NCBI GenBank assembly: GCA_964408945.1
Contig: CAYPBJ010000004.1
Coordinates: 1-64,000 of the forward strand
Direction: 5' to 3'
DNA length: 64,000 bases
Source of the DNA: VMCP01 sp964408945
GTDB taxonomy: Bacteria > Bacteroidota > Bacteroidia > NS11-12g > UBA955
How positions within the stretch are numbered: the first letter of the stretch is position 1; the number at the start of each line of letters is the position of its first letter. The translations under genes were made by a program, and so were the position numbers. A model generated the notes under the pieces. The model searched no databases. It was not told where the DNA came from and worked only from the letters and a program-made list of their open reading frames with translations. This document shows positions 37,388 to 46,960 of this stretch, in pieces.

Positions 37388-38428
37388 ATGAAACTAACAG
37401 CTTCAGAAATTGCTCAACAAACACAAGGTAATGTGGTAGGCAACCCTGACCAATTCATTGAAAAAGTTTCAAAACTTGAGGAAGGTGATTCATTAAGTTT
37501 AGGTTTTTTTTCTAACCCGAAATATGAAAAAGCCCTCAAAGAAACTTCCTGTGGAATAGTTTTTGTTCCAACTGGTTATGGTCAAAAACGAACTGTGAAC
37601 ACCACATACATTGAGCATTCAAATCCTTATTTTGCTTTTTGCACTATCTTGTCTAAGTATTTTAATCCCAATAAGCGAAAAATGGGTATTTCTAAAACCG
37701 CTGTGATACACCCCAGTGCCGTAATTGGTGAAAATGTATTTGTCGGTGAATTTTGTACAGTAGGAGAAGCATCGGTTATTGGCGATAATTCATCCATTTC
37801 TGATGGATGTGTCATAGGTGATTATGTTAAAATTGGACCAGGCTCTACCCTATTTCCACGGGTTGTTGTATATTCTGGTTGTTCTGTTGGACGCAATTTT
37901 ACGGCGCATTCTGGTACCGTAATTGGAAGTGATGGATTCGGATTTGCACCTGTGAACGGTTCGTATGTAAAAATTCCTCAGGTTGGCAATGTTATTATTG
38001 AAGATGATGTTGAGTTAGGAGCCAATTGTTGTATAGATAGAGCAACAATGGGCTCAACGGTGATAAAAAAAGGCACCAAGCTTGACAATATGGTTCAAGT
38101 GGCACACAATGTAGAAATTGGTGAACATACCGTAATTGCCTCTCAAACAGGAATTGCAGGTAGCACTAAAATTGGAAATCATTGTGTTTTTGGTGGGCAG
38201 GTTGGAATAGCCGGACATATCAATATTGCACCCTTTAATTCTTTTGGTGGTCAATCTGGGATTACCGGAAATATTAAAGAAAGTAATCAAAAAATGAGCG
38301 GTACCCCTGCTATGGACGTAAATTCGTATCTTCGCAGTGTGGTTGCAATTCAGAAACTTCCACAATTATTAAAGGAAATTGAATCATTAAAAAAAGAAAT
38401 TAATCGACTTAAAGAAACCAATGGCTAA
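37388..38428 (+). CDS. lpxD: UDP-3-O-(3-hydroxyacyl)glucosamine N-acyltransferase
   Basis: LpxD is the third step of lipid A synthesis, N-acylating UDP-3-O-acyl-glucosamine. I use ATG 37388 (346 residues) rather than the in-frame TTG four codons up, which lies inside TTAATTTG, a near -7 box. An N-terminal uridine-binding domain (to ~100) is followed by left-handed beta-helix hexapeptide repeats. The catalytic His is in VAHNVEIGEHT. A C-terminal helix (KLPQLLKEIESLKKEI) forms the trimer arm. It overlaps lpxC/fabZ by 8 bp. Confidence 0.93.
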   Translation: MKLTASEIAQQTQGNVVGNPDQFIEKVSKLEEGDSLSLGFFSNPKYEKALKETSCGIVFVPTGYGQKRTVNTTYIEHSNPYFAFCTILSKYFNPNKRKMGISKTAVIHPSAVIGENVFVGEFCTVGEASVIGDNSSISDGCVIGDYVKIGPGSTLFPRVVVYSGCSVGRNFTAHSGTVIGSDGFGFAPVNGSYVKIPQVGNVIIEDDVELGANCCIDRATMGSTVIKKGTKLDNMVQVAHNVEIGEHTVIASQTGIAGSTKIGNHCVFGGQVGIAGHINIAPFNSFGGQSGITGNIKESNQKMSGTPAMDVNSYLRSVVAIQKLPQLLKEIESLKKEINRLKETNG

Positions 38429-39833
38429 CATCAATCCCAAACAAACCACTCTTGCAAATTCAATTGAATTTAAAGGTGTTGGTTTGCATACTGGTGCTGC
38501 GGTTAAAGTAATTTTAACTCCTGCATCTGATAATCATGGATATAAATTTCAACGCATTGACCTAGAGGGAATGCCCATCATTGAAGCGGATGCTGATTTA
38601 GTAACCGATACATCTCGTGGAACTACCTTAGAGAAAAATGGTGCGTCTGTTTCTACCATTGAACATGTTTTAGCGTCTTTAGTAGGTTCTGAGGTAGACA
38701 ATTGTTTGATACAAGTTGACGGACCTGAAATGCCTATTATGGATGGAAGTTCAATCTCTTTTGTTGAGGGTATTAAGAGTGTTGGAATTGTGGAACTTGA
38801 AGAAGACAGAGATTATTTTGAAATTCCTCACAACATCCATTATCAAGATTTAGAAAATCAAGTTGAAATAGTAGCGATGCCGGCTGTCGATTACAGATTA
38901 ACTGTTATGGTTGACTACAACTCTCCTGTTTTAGGCACTCAACACGCTTCTATTACTCAAATCAACGAATTCGAAAAGGAAATTGCTCCATGTAGAACCT
39001 TCTGCTTTTTGCATGAATTGGAATATCTACTGAACAACAACTTAATTAAAGGCGGTGACTTGAATAACGCTATTGTGGTTGTAGACAAAGTGGTGAATCA
39101 AGATGAACTTGACCGTTTGGCAAAAGTCTTTAATAAAGAAAGTGTTGAAGTGAAGAAAGACGGTATTCTCAATAATTTAGAGCTTCGATTTTCAAATGAA
39201 CCTGCTCGACATAAATTATTAGATATGGTGGGTGATTTAGCATTGGTTGGTATGCCCTTGAAAGGCCAAATTATGGCCGCTCGCCCAGGACATGCATCGA
39301 ATGTAGCATTCGCAAAAAAATTGAAACAGGTGTTAAAAAAAGAAATCAAGCGTAAACAAGAAGGCAGACCCTTGTATGATCCAAATCAAAAGCCGTTGTA
39401 CGCTACAAAAGATATTATCAAAATGTTGCCACACGCACATCCATTTTTATTGGTTGATAAAATCATGGAAATTTCTGATAAACATGTAGTTGGAATAAAG
39501 AACATTACTTATGATCAGCCCTTCTTTGGTGGGCATTTCCCTGGAGACCCAATCATGCCAGGTGTGTTGCAAATTGAGGCAATGGCGCAAGCAGGCGGAA
39601 TTTTAGTGCTGTCTACTGTGGACGATCCTGAAAACTACGGAACCTATTTCTTGAAAATAGACAATACAAAGTTTAAAGACAAAGTCGTTCCTGGAGACAC
39701 TTTGGTAATGAAACTTGAATTAACAGAACCTATTAGACGCGGCATTTGCGCTATGCGCGGTAGAGCTTGGGTAGGTGATAAATTAGTGTGCGAATCTGAG
39801 CTTATGGCTCAGGTAGTTAAAATAAAAAATTAA
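38421..39833 (+). CDS. lpxC: Bifunctional LpxC deacetylase / FabZ dehydratase fusion
   Basis: Residues 1-~310 are LpxC, the zinc deacetylase that commits UDP-acyl-GlcNAc to lipid A. The metal and catalytic residues are visible in STIEHVLASL, PEMPIMDGSS, and the HxxxD in RHKLLDMVGDLAL. Residues ~325-470 are FabZ, 3-hydroxyacyl-ACP dehydratase, with LPHAHPFLLVDK and GHFPGDPIMPGVLQIEAMAQ (His and Glu of the hot-dog active site). This fusion is characteristic of Bacteroidota and some other phyla. It links the branch point between lipid A and fatty acid synthesis in one chain. It sits between lpxD and lpxA. Confidence 0.95.
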   Translation: MANINPKQTTLANSIEFKGVGLHTGAAVKVILTPASDNHGYKFQRIDLEGMPIIEADADLVTDTSRGTTLEKNGASVSTIEHVLASLVGSEVDNCLIQVDGPEMPIMDGSSISFVEGIKSVGIVELEEDRDYFEIPHNIHYQDLENQVEIVAMPAVDYRLTVMVDYNSPVLGTQHASITQINEFEKEIAPCRTFCFLHELEYLLNNNLIKGGDLNNAIVVVDKVVNQDELDRLAKVFNKESVEVKKDGILNNLELRFSNEPARHKLLDMVGDLALVGMPLKGQIMAARPGHASNVAFAKKLKQVLKKEIKRKQEGRPLYDPNQKPLYATKDIIKMLPHAHPFLLVDKIMEISDKHVVGIKNITYDQPFFGGHFPGDPIMPGVLQIEAMAQAGGILVLSTVDDPENYGTYFLKIDNTKFKDKVVPGDTLVMKLELTEPIRRGICAMRGRAWVGDKLVCESELMAQVVKIKN

Positions 39834-39838
39834 TAATA

Positions 39839-40621
39839 ATGATTCAGCCCCTTGCTTATGTTCACCCCAGTGCTAGAATTGCAGACAATGTAGTTATCGA
39901 TCCCTTTGTAACCATACATGCAGATGTTGAAATTGCGGAAGGCACGCATGTTATGTCGGGTGCAGTAATCTTCCGTGGTGCTCGAATTGGAAAGAACTGT
40001 CGAATTTTTCCAGGCGCTTCCATTGGAGCAATTCCTCAAGATCTTAAATTTGATGGGGAAGAAACTTTAACTATTATAGGTGATAACACCACCGTGCGTG
40101 AATATGTTACCATAAACAAGGGAACAAAAGCTCTTGGATATACAAAAGTAGGTTCCAATGTATTGTTAATGGCTTATGTGCATTTGGCTCATGATTGCGT
40201 AGTTGGTGATTATGCAATTTTAGCAAACAATGTACAAGTTGCTGGCCATGTCAGTATTGGTGAATGGGCAATTTTGGGTGGAGCTGCATTAGTGCATCAG
40301 TTTGTAAAGATTGGAAAACACGCTATGATTAGCGGTGGCTCTTTAGTACGAAAGGATGTTCCACCATATACTAAAGCGGCGCGTGAGCCATTATCATACG
40401 AAGGGGTTAATAGTATTGGACTCAGAAGACGCGGGTTTACCAATGAGAAAATTGGTGAAATTCAAGATATCTACAGAACACTTTTTGTCAAAAGCTCTAA
40501 TACAACAAAAGCATTGGCTTTAATTGAAGCAGCCTTCGCCCCTACCAACGAACGAGACGAAATTATTGCTTTCATCCAAGACTCTGATCGAGGTGTGATG
40601 AAGGGATATTTATCTAAATAA
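39839..40621 (+). CDS. lpxA: UDP-N-acetylglucosamine O-acyltransferase
   Basis: LpxA is the first enzyme of lipid A synthesis, transferring 3-hydroxyacyl from ACP to UDP-GlcNAc. The 260-residue protein has beta-helix hexapeptide repeats throughout, the catalytic His in AYVHLAHDCVVGD, and the substrate-contact VREYVTINKGT. The C-terminal helical domain begins near GVNSIGLRRRGF. It starts 5 bp after lpxC/fabZ, giving the operon lpxD-lpxC/fabZ-lpxA. Confidence 0.95.
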   Translation: MIQPLAYVHPSARIADNVVIDPFVTIHADVEIAEGTHVMSGAVIFRGARIGKNCRIFPGASIGAIPQDLKFDGEETLTIIGDNTTVREYVTINKGTKALGYTKVGSNVLLMAYVHLAHDCVVGDYAILANNVQVAGHVSIGEWAILGGAALVHQFVKIGKHAMISGGSLVRKDVPPYTKAAREPLSYEGVNSIGLRRRGFTNEKIGEIQDIYRTLFVKSSNTTKALALIEAAFAPTNERDEIIAFIQDSDRGVMKGYLSK

Positions 40622-40631
40622 TTTTTCTGTG

Positions 40632-41261
40632 ATGAAAATCGTTCTGAAAGACTGCGGTAAAAATTATCATCGCACCTGGTTATTTCGGAATGTAAATTTT
40701 GAATTCGAGGTCTTACCAGGTAATTCTCTTGCCGTTTTGGGTGATAATGGATCCGGAAAATCCACTTTGACATTATTATTAACTCGACAAATTGAGCCCA
40801 CAGAGGGAATTATTGAATGGACGGGAACAAATCCAAAAGACGTACATAATTTGTATTCCTTAAGTTCTCCCTCAATGGAACTCCCAGAAGAACTTACCCT
40901 AGAAGAATGGTTTGATTTTGAAAGTAATATAAAACCGTTTTATTCAGAAGTAAATTTAGATTATATAATTGACTTGTGTCAATTTTCTCCTAAAGTCAGA
41001 AAAAAATCCATATTGAATTTCTCTTCTGGTATGAAACAGAGAGTTAAATTGTGCCATAGTTTTTTAAATTATGCCCCTTTGTGCATTTTGGATGAACCCC
41101 TATCGAATTTGGATCAAAAAGGAATTGAATTATACGCACACCTAATCTCAAAATACGAATCAAAAAAATGCATTGTTGTTGCTTCTAATAGACTAGATGA
41201 ATACAAATTCTGTAAACATCAGGTGCTAATTAAGGATGCTCAACTATCAGTTTTGAAGTAA
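40632..41261 (+). CDS. ABC transporter ATP-binding protein, no permease nearby
   Basis: This 209-residue nucleotide-binding domain has Walker A GDNGSGKST, signature FSSGMKQRVKLC, Walker B LCILDEPLSNLD and a switch region ending in VVASN (the usual His is replaced by Asn). It starts 10 bp after lpxA, so it is probably the last gene of the lipid A operon. No membrane partner is present, so export of a lipid or LPS intermediate is only inferred from context. Its last 32 bp overlap the convergent FG-GAP gene. Confidence 0.87.
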   Translation: MKIVLKDCGKNYHRTWLFRNVNFEFEVLPGNSLAVLGDNGSGKSTLTLLLTRQIEPTEGIIEWTGTNPKDVHNLYSLSSPSMELPEELTLEEWFDFESNIKPFYSEVNLDYIIDLCQFSPKVRKKSILNFSSGMKQRVKLCHSFLNYAPLCILDEPLSNLDQKGIELYAHLISKYESKKCIVVASNRLDEYKFCKHQVLIKDAQLSVLK

Positions 41262-43530
41262 TTTTCGAAACAGTATTCTCCAAAACAACCAAGTAAACAC
41301 CATTACTAAGATTTCTTGAATCTAAAGAAATTGCGGGTTCACCTACATTTAAAGTTTTATCGGTTAAATTTCTCCCATCCAATGTTGTAATTCTCACACT
41401 CCAAGCCTTATTTGTATTTGGATTTTCAATTATGTATGTTGAATTTGTTGGGTTTGGATATATTTTCAATGTTGTATTAGAGGTTCTTTGATTTTCTATC
41501 GAATTCGCTCTTTTCTTTGATAAAATACTTTGCCCAAACATCAATCCACCTCGTAAATTCCCCAATATCAATTCTGGGATAGAGTCGCCAGATAAATCAT
41601 AAAAAGAAGGTTTTAGCCAAGCACTGGCAATAATTTCGGAAGTGTCGCCATTGTTGGGATTGAAAAAAGAATGTTCATCTGCAATTAAACTATCACTAAC
41701 CAAGTGATTTTCAGGGTGATAAATTCTGATGTCTCCGTATAGTGTACCTAATACGATTTCTAAATTACCGTCATTATCAATATCAGAAACCGTGGGAGTA
41801 GCATATCCAAATATATTGAAATCGGGTTCAGATAGATTGGTTAACCATTCATTTGCTCTCATCCCGTAGGCATTACTACTTATCCACTCTAAGCTGACAG
41901 ATGTTTTCGATTTTCCTTCGAAGAGGGCAACTTTTCCATTATAAAAACCTACTAATAGATCATTGATTCCGTCATTATTGTAGTCGTAGACTGCAGGAGC
42001 TGATGAATTCTCACTAGTTTGTAATTGGTAATTAGATAATAAATTTTTCTTCTTTAAGCGAAATGCAGGCTTTCCATTTAATGTGTAATTTTCATACCAA
42101 GCAATGTTCCCGTTCATGGTGCCAATGAGTAAATCATCGTCGTTATCATTATCAATATCACCTGAAGTAATACTTGAATAGATATATCCTGAATCTTTTA
42201 AATTGAGAAAGTTATAAATTGAAAAGGTCAACTTTGGATTATCAAAAGTACCCGTATTCAAAAATACATCAATACGATCTTTAACTCCTTTTGTGGAGTC
42301 AAAGTCACCGTTGTGAGCCACCAGTAAATCTTTTAATCCATCCCCATTAACGTCCATCCAAGTGGGCGATGTTCTTGCTCCAAAATCTATCATCTGCTCG
42401 GAAATGAAATTGGTTTTAACTATATTAAAATCTGCTTTGGTTTTGGACCCTGTATTTTTATAATATCGTATTTGCTGGCTCTCCTTAGTATTAGAAACAC
42501 CGTTGGGAGAAATGACCATATCCGTTAATCCATCTTTATCAACATCGAAGGTATAACCAGCTGGAAAAATAAATGAACTGAAAACTTTGTCATCGAGAAA
42601 TAAAGTATCGTATCTTATCATAGTGTCGTATTCGTTCTTTCTCTGGATCTTGCCATTTTCTAATCGAATAATTTTAGACCAATCCAAATTAGATAAATAC
42701 ATTTCTTGATCGCCATCATTGTCTTCATCCATAAACCAACAACTCGCACCGCCAACATGTCGAGGTTTGAGTTTTTTAGGAAAACCAAGATCTAAAGGAC
42801 AATCATTTAAGATAATTCCTCCATTAAATCCTTCCCAAAAATAACCAAAGCAATAATCCATATTTTGGAATTCAAAAGAATCTTTGCTCCAACCTTTTTC
42901 TGCTCTGACATCTTTGAACATGTAATAAGTTAAATTGAAAGGATCGTAACTTACTATGTCCAAATCACCGTCTCCATCAATATCTTTAATCGCAGGCAAA
43001 TCAGTAATTGTGTTTGCGAAAGATAATGGATTGTACCGGATAGAATAATTAGAATCGTGTTGATTTCTATAATACCATGGCCCTAAGTCTTTAAATTTTA
43101 ATGCATCATTGGTTTTATCTGAAGTGTTTATATAAATCAATAAATCGCCAATTTCCGATAATGTAAATATGTCTTGCTTTCCATCAGAATTTAAATCTGC
43201 AGCGATATAGATATCTTTACCCTTTGGAAGTTGAGGCTCGTATTGTGGAGCATATAAAAATGAATTTTTATTCGTTCTTAAATACGGCAGAATTTTGTAA
43301 TCAACTCTATCAAATAAAATCAAGTCTAGCACCCCATCTAGATTTAAGTCAAATTCTGTGAATTGAGGAGAATTTAATCCTCCGGTAAAGGGTTTTTCTA
43401 AATCGAACCCGTTTATATTCACTTGGATTCCGCTAGTAATCTCATATTTATTCTGGGCATTTAAAACCTGTGGAATGCTTCCAAATAAAATAGCTGTAAA
43501 TAATATGGCGATTGTTTTGTTGATTTTCAT
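41230..43530 (-). CDS. FG-GAP/VCBS repeat surface protein with T9SS sorting domain
   Basis: This 766-residue secreted protein has a signal peptide (MKINKTIAILFTAILFGSI). At least seven FG-GAP/VCBS-type repeats carry calcium-loop motifs such as DIDGDGDLD, DVDKDGLTD, DVNGDGLKD, DIDNDNDDD, DYNNDGIND and DIDNDGNLE, predicting an integrin-like beta-propeller. The C-terminal ~75 residues are a T9SS type A domain (LKIYPNPTNS). It is probably a surface adhesin or matrix protein, and its ligand is unknown. It converges on the ABC ATPase gene with a 32-bp overlap of coding ends. Confidence 0.87.
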   Translation of the reverse strand: MKINKTIAILFTAILFGSIPQVLNAQNKYEITSGIQVNINGFDLEKPFTGGLNSPQFTEFDLNLDGVLDLILFDRVDYKILPYLRTNKNSFLYAPQYEPQLPKGKDIYIAADLNSDGKQDIFTLSEIGDLLIYINTSDKTNDALKFKDLGPWYYRNQHDSNYSIRYNPLSFANTITDLPAIKDIDGDGDLDIVSYDPFNLTYYMFKDVRAEKGWSKDSFEFQNMDYCFGYFWEGFNGGIILNDCPLDLGFPKKLKPRHVGGASCWFMDEDNDGDQEMYLSNLDWSKIIRLENGKIQRKNEYDTMIRYDTLFLDDKVFSSFIFPAGYTFDVDKDGLTDMVISPNGVSNTKESQQIRYYKNTGSKTKADFNIVKTNFISEQMIDFGARTSPTWMDVNGDGLKDLLVAHNGDFDSTKGVKDRIDVFLNTGTFDNPKLTFSIYNFLNLKDSGYIYSSITSGDIDNDNDDDLLIGTMNGNIAWYENYTLNGKPAFRLKKKNLLSNYQLQTSENSSAPAVYDYNNDGINDLLVGFYNGKVALFEGKSKTSVSLEWISSNAYGMRANEWLTNLSEPDFNIFGYATPTVSDIDNDGNLEIVLGTLYGDIRIYHPENHLVSDSLIADEHSFFNPNNGDTSEIIASAWLKPSFYDLSGDSIPELILGNLRGGLMFGQSILSKKRANSIENQRTSNTTLKIYPNPTNSTYIIENPNTNKAWSVRITTLDGRNLTDKTLNVGEPAISLDSRNLSNGVYLVVLENTVSKITSKLIVEHP

Positions 43531-43549
43531 GGGAATACATCGAATTTAA

Positions 43550-43557
43550 CAAAAATA
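43550..43557 (-). promoter_or_regulatory. -7 box for the FG-GAP gene
   Basis: On the - strand this reads TATTTTTG, an exact TAnnTTTG match, with 19 nt to the ATG. No clear -33 element is visible. Confidence 0.4.
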
Positions 43558-43592
43558 CTTTGAAGTTAAAGCGATAATCGGCACCGAAAATG

Positions 43593-43600
43593 TAATTTTG
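43593..43600 (+). promoter_or_regulatory. -7 box for murF
   Basis: TAATTTTG is an exact match, 10 nt before the murF ATG at 43611. Confidence 0.45.
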
Positions 43601-43610
43601 AGAACATATT

Positions 43611-44918
43611 ATGCAATTGAGCTCCATCGAAGAAATATACCATGCATGGAATAAAGTAAACCGTGTAATTACAAGTGATACCAGAAAAGATGTTACAGGA
43701 AGTCTTTTCTTTTGCTTATCTGGTGATAAATTTAATGCCAATCTTTTTGCTCAGAAAGCCATTGAATTGGGTGCTTCTTATGTAGTCACCAATAATACTG
43801 GAATTCAACATGAAAAGGTATTATTGGTTGAAGACCCCAATTTATCTTTGGCACAACTTGCTTCTTATCATGTAGCAAATATGAAGGCGAAGTTGATTTG
43901 CGTTGGAGGCTCTAATGGAAAAACAACCACCAAAGAGCTTATCAATGCTGTACTTTCCAAACATTTTAATGTTAAATACACCATTGGAAATTTCAATAAT
44001 CACATCGGTGTTCCCTTGACATTACTTTCAATTTCTGAGGATACTGAAATTGGAATCATTGAAACCGGAACCAATCACCCTGGTGAAATGAAATATTTGT
44101 GTGATTTATTTACCCCTGATTCTGGAATTATCACCAATATTGGAAAAGAACACCTAGAAGGATTTGGAGATTTAGAGTCTGTGGCAAAAGAAGAAAGCGA
44201 AGTATATTTAAGGTTGCAACAATCTCAGGGATTGGCATTTGTAAATTTAGATGATCCATGGCTAGGAAACATGTCTAAACGACTTTCAAATAAAGTAACT
44301 TATAGTATTCTTGATTCGAATTCTGACATATATCTTAGACCAATGGAAGAAATGCCGAACCTTAAATTTGAGGTTTTTATTCATCAAGAATCAAAAGGTA
44401 TTTTTCAAACCAAGCTAGGAGGTAAATTCAATCTATATAATATTTGTGCAGCGATTGCATGTTCAATTAAATATGGTATCGATTGGGATTCAACGATAAA
44501 TGCAATTGCAAACTTTGAATCAAACAACAATAGATCTCAATGGATTGAATTTGGAACTAAAAAGGTATTTTTAGACGCTTACAATGCTAATCCTTCTAGT
44601 GTTGTTGCAGGATTAGAGTCATTTTCAACCATAAAAGGAAGCAAAGCCGTAATTCTTGGAGATATGTTAGAATTGGGACAACATTCTCAAAAGGAACATT
44701 TGGAAATATTTGAATTAGCCGTAAAAATGCAGTTTGAGGAATTATTCATTTGTGGTCCTGAATTTAGCCTTGCTAATAGCTCCTATCCCTTTAAGTTCGA
44801 TTCAGCTGCAACTCTGTTGGCTTGGCTCGACACCCATCCTATTGAATCAGAATATATTTTTGTGAAAGGGAGTCGAGGAATGAAGATGGAAACGGTTTTA
44901 GAACATTTTAAAGCATAA
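43611..44918 (+). CDS. murF: UDP-N-acetylmuramoyl-tripeptide--D-alanyl-D-alanine ligase
   Basis: MurF adds D-Ala-D-Ala to the UDP-MurNAc-tripeptide, the last cytoplasmic step of peptidoglycan precursor synthesis. The 435-residue protein has the Mur ligase domains. The N-terminal substrate domain contains SDTRKDVTGSLFFCLSGDKF. The central ATPase has P-loop GGSNGKTTTKELI, and GIIETGTNHPGEMKYL and GNFNNHIGVPLTLL contact nucleotide and substrate. The C-terminal domain has LDAYNANPSS. It is transcribed alone, away from the usual mur/dcw cluster. Confidence 0.95.
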   Translation: MQLSSIEEIYHAWNKVNRVITSDTRKDVTGSLFFCLSGDKFNANLFAQKAIELGASYVVTNNTGIQHEKVLLVEDPNLSLAQLASYHVANMKAKLICVGGSNGKTTTKELINAVLSKHFNVKYTIGNFNNHIGVPLTLLSISEDTEIGIIETGTNHPGEMKYLCDLFTPDSGIITNIGKEHLEGFGDLESVAKEESEVYLRLQQSQGLAFVNLDDPWLGNMSKRLSNKVTYSILDSNSDIYLRPMEEMPNLKFEVFIHQESKGIFQTKLGGKFNLYNICAAIACSIKYGIDWDSTINAIANFESNNNRSQWIEFGTKKVFLDAYNANPSSVVAGLESFSTIKGSKAVILGDMLELGQHSQKEHLEIFELAVKMQFEELFICGPEFSLANSSYPFKFDSAATLLAWLDTHPIESEYIFVKGSRGMKMETVLEHFKA

Positions 44919-44946
44919 AAAAAGGCCCTTCAAAAGGGCCTTTTTC
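44917..44946. terminator. Bidirectional terminator between murF and nuoH
   Basis: The GGCCCTT/AAGGGCC stem with a CAA loop (44924-44940) is extended by A-T pairs, with AAAAAAA on the left and TTTTT on the right. It terminates murF on + and the nuoA-H operon on -. Confidence 0.88.
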
Positions 44947-44965
44947 ATTATTTTAATAGTATAAT

Positions 44966-45988
44966 TTACTTGAAAAGTAATGAAATAGCGCCTGTAGCCA
45001 ACATATTGAATAATGCTAAAGGTATCATTGACTTCCAACCTAAATGCATCAACTGGTCGTAACGGAATCTTGGAAGTGTCCAACGAATCCACATAAATAC
45101 AAAGATGAAAATCAAAATTTTAGAGAACATAACAGCAATTTGTGCAATTCCTAAAATGGTTTGATTCTCAATTAAATCCATCCCAGGGAAATTATATCCA
45201 CCAAAATAAACGGTTGCCATCAATGCTGATGAGACAAACATATTTACATATTCAGAGAATAAATAAAATCCTAATTTCATTGATGAATATTCGGTATGAT
45301 AACCACCAATCAATTCTGTTTCACATTCTGGTAAGTCAAATGGAGCGCGGTTAGTTTCTGCCAAAGCACAAATGAAGAAAATCAAGAATCCTAAAGGTTG
45401 ATAGAATATATTCCAATTCATTCCTTTTTGCTGGGCAACAATTTCACCTAAGCTTAAAGTACCGCTCATCATGATTACAGCGATCAAGGCCAAGCCCATA
45501 CTCAATTCATAGCTGATCATTTGTGCACTTGCACGAATAGCACCAAAAAGAGAATATTTATTGTTACTTGCCCAACCTCCTATCATGATTCCGTATACTC
45601 CAACTGATACAATACCCATGATGTATAAAACACCAATATTAACATCAGCTACTTGAAGTTGAACCATTCTGCCTAAAACTGGAAGTTCAGTTCCCCAAGG
45701 AATAACTGCGCTTGTAATGGTGGCTGTAACCATGGCCACTGCGGGACCCAGAATAAACAACCATTTCTCGGCGGTAGCAGGAATAAATTCTTCTTTGAAG
45801 AACAATTTGCCCGCATCTGCCAAAGGTTGAAAAATACCGTAAACACCTGCTCTGTTTGGACCAATACGGTCTTGCATAAAGGCGGCCACTTTTCGTTCAC
45901 CGTAAGTCAAATAAGCTGCAATACCTAATGTTACTAAGGTTAATATAGCAACTAGAATGGTTTTTTCTAATAATAATGAACTATCCAT
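44966..45988 (-). CDS. nuoH: NADH-quinone oxidoreductase subunit H
   Basis: NuoH is the membrane subunit forming the quinone-binding pocket at the junction with the hydrophilic arm, with eight helices in 340 residues. The conserved segments RIGPNRAGVYGIFQPLADAG, ETNRAPFDLPECETELIGGY and IRWTLPRFRYDQLMHLGWK are all present, including the acidic loop residues essential for coupling. It starts 1 bp after nuoG. It is the last gene of this block; nuoI, normally next, is 24 kb away. Confidence 0.96.
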   Translation of the reverse strand: MDSSLLLEKTILVAILTLVTLGIAAYLTYGERKVAAFMQDRIGPNRAGVYGIFQPLADAGKLFFKEEFIPATAEKWLFILGPAVAMVTATITSAVIPWGTELPVLGRMVQLQVADVNIGVLYIMGIVSVGVYGIMIGGWASNNKYSLFGAIRASAQMISYELSMGLALIAVIMMSGTLSLGEIVAQQKGMNWNIFYQPLGFLIFFICALAETNRAPFDLPECETELIGGYHTEYSSMKLGFYLFSEYVNMFVSSALMATVYFGGYNFPGMDLIENQTILGIAQIAVMFSKILIFIFVFMWIRWTLPRFRYDQLMHLGWKSMIPLALFNMLATGAISLLFK

Positions 45989-45989
45989 T

Positions 45990-46958
45990 TTATGCTTTAT
46001 TCAATAAAACCGTATGTTTTGGAATTTCTCTTTCGTAGTGATTTGCTGAAATTACTGAATGCCTTGAGATTTTGCGAGGACCTTCAATATTCCATTGTGA
46101 TTTTTCCTTTTTATTAAATCTACAATCATTGCAAATGAACTCTTTCACTTCACCGTATTGATCTTTTCTTGCAGTAACTCTTGCTATTTCGTCACCGATC
46201 ATCCATAAAACCGCATTTCCACTGCATTTATCGCAAGAGCACGATGCGTCCATGGGTTTAGTGTACCAAACACGACTACGGAAACGGAACGTTTTATCAG
46301 TCAATGCTCCAACTGGACAAACATCAATGACGTTCCCAATAAAGTCATTGCTTAGATTTTTTTCAATAAACGTACTGATTTCTGCAGCATCTCCCCTTTT
46401 AAGAATGCCGTGTTCACGGTTATCTGTTAATTGGTTTGCTGTGTAAACACAACGATAACACAAGATACAACGGGTCATGTGCAATTTAATATACTCACCT
46501 AAGTCAACCTTTTCAAAGGTACGACGTTCAAATTCGTATCTTGATTGTCCAACCCCGTGTTCAAAAGCGAGGTCTTGTAAATGACATTCACCAGCTTGGT
46601 CGCAAACGGGACAATCCAAAGGATGATTAATTAAAAGAAATTCAACCACTCCTTTTCTCGCGTCAAGTACTTTTTCACTGGATTTGTTCTTTACCTCCAT
46701 TCCATCCATGACCGTGGTACTGCAGCTTGCAACCAATTTTGGCATTGGTCTTGGATCTTTTTCACTTCCTTTAGATACTTCTACTAAACAAGTTCTGCAC
46801 TTTCCTCCGCTGCCTTTGAGCGAAGAATAATAACACATGGCTGGAGGAACCACCTCACCGCCAATCATTCTTGCAGCATTTAGAATGGTTGTACCCGGAT
46901 CAACCTGAATGGATTTTCCGTCTATTGTAATTGTAAACTTCTGAATTTGCTCAGACAT
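45990..46958 (-). CDS. nuoG: NADH-quinone oxidoreductase subunit G, short form
   Basis: I use ATG 46958 (322 residues), 2 bp after nuoF; the frame runs 29 codons further into nuoF, giving an unrelated N-terminus. The [2Fe-2S] ligands are in CYYSSLKGSGGKCRTC, the His-Cys [4Fe-4S] in HPLDCPVCDQAGEC, and another [4Fe-4S] in CILCYRC with CPVGALT. A CSCDKC...CNDC set of cysteines lies in the C-terminal third. The large molybdopterin-oxidoreductase-like domain of E. coli NuoG (908 residues) is missing, as is usual in this phylum. Confidence 0.93.
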   Translation of the reverse strand: MSEQIQKFTITIDGKSIQVDPGTTILNAARMIGGEVVPPAMCYYSSLKGSGGKCRTCLVEVSKGSEKDPRPMPKLVASCSTTVMDGMEVKNKSSEKVLDARKGVVEFLLINHPLDCPVCDQAGECHLQDLAFEHGVGQSRYEFERRTFEKVDLGEYIKLHMTRCILCYRCVYTANQLTDNREHGILKRGDAAEISTFIEKNLSNDFIGNVIDVCPVGALTDKTFRFRSRVWYTKPMDASCSCDKCSGNAVLWMIGDEIARVTARKDQYGEVKEFICNDCRFNKKEKSQWNIEGPRKISRHSVISANHYEREIPKHTVLLNKA

Positions 46959-46960
46959 AG

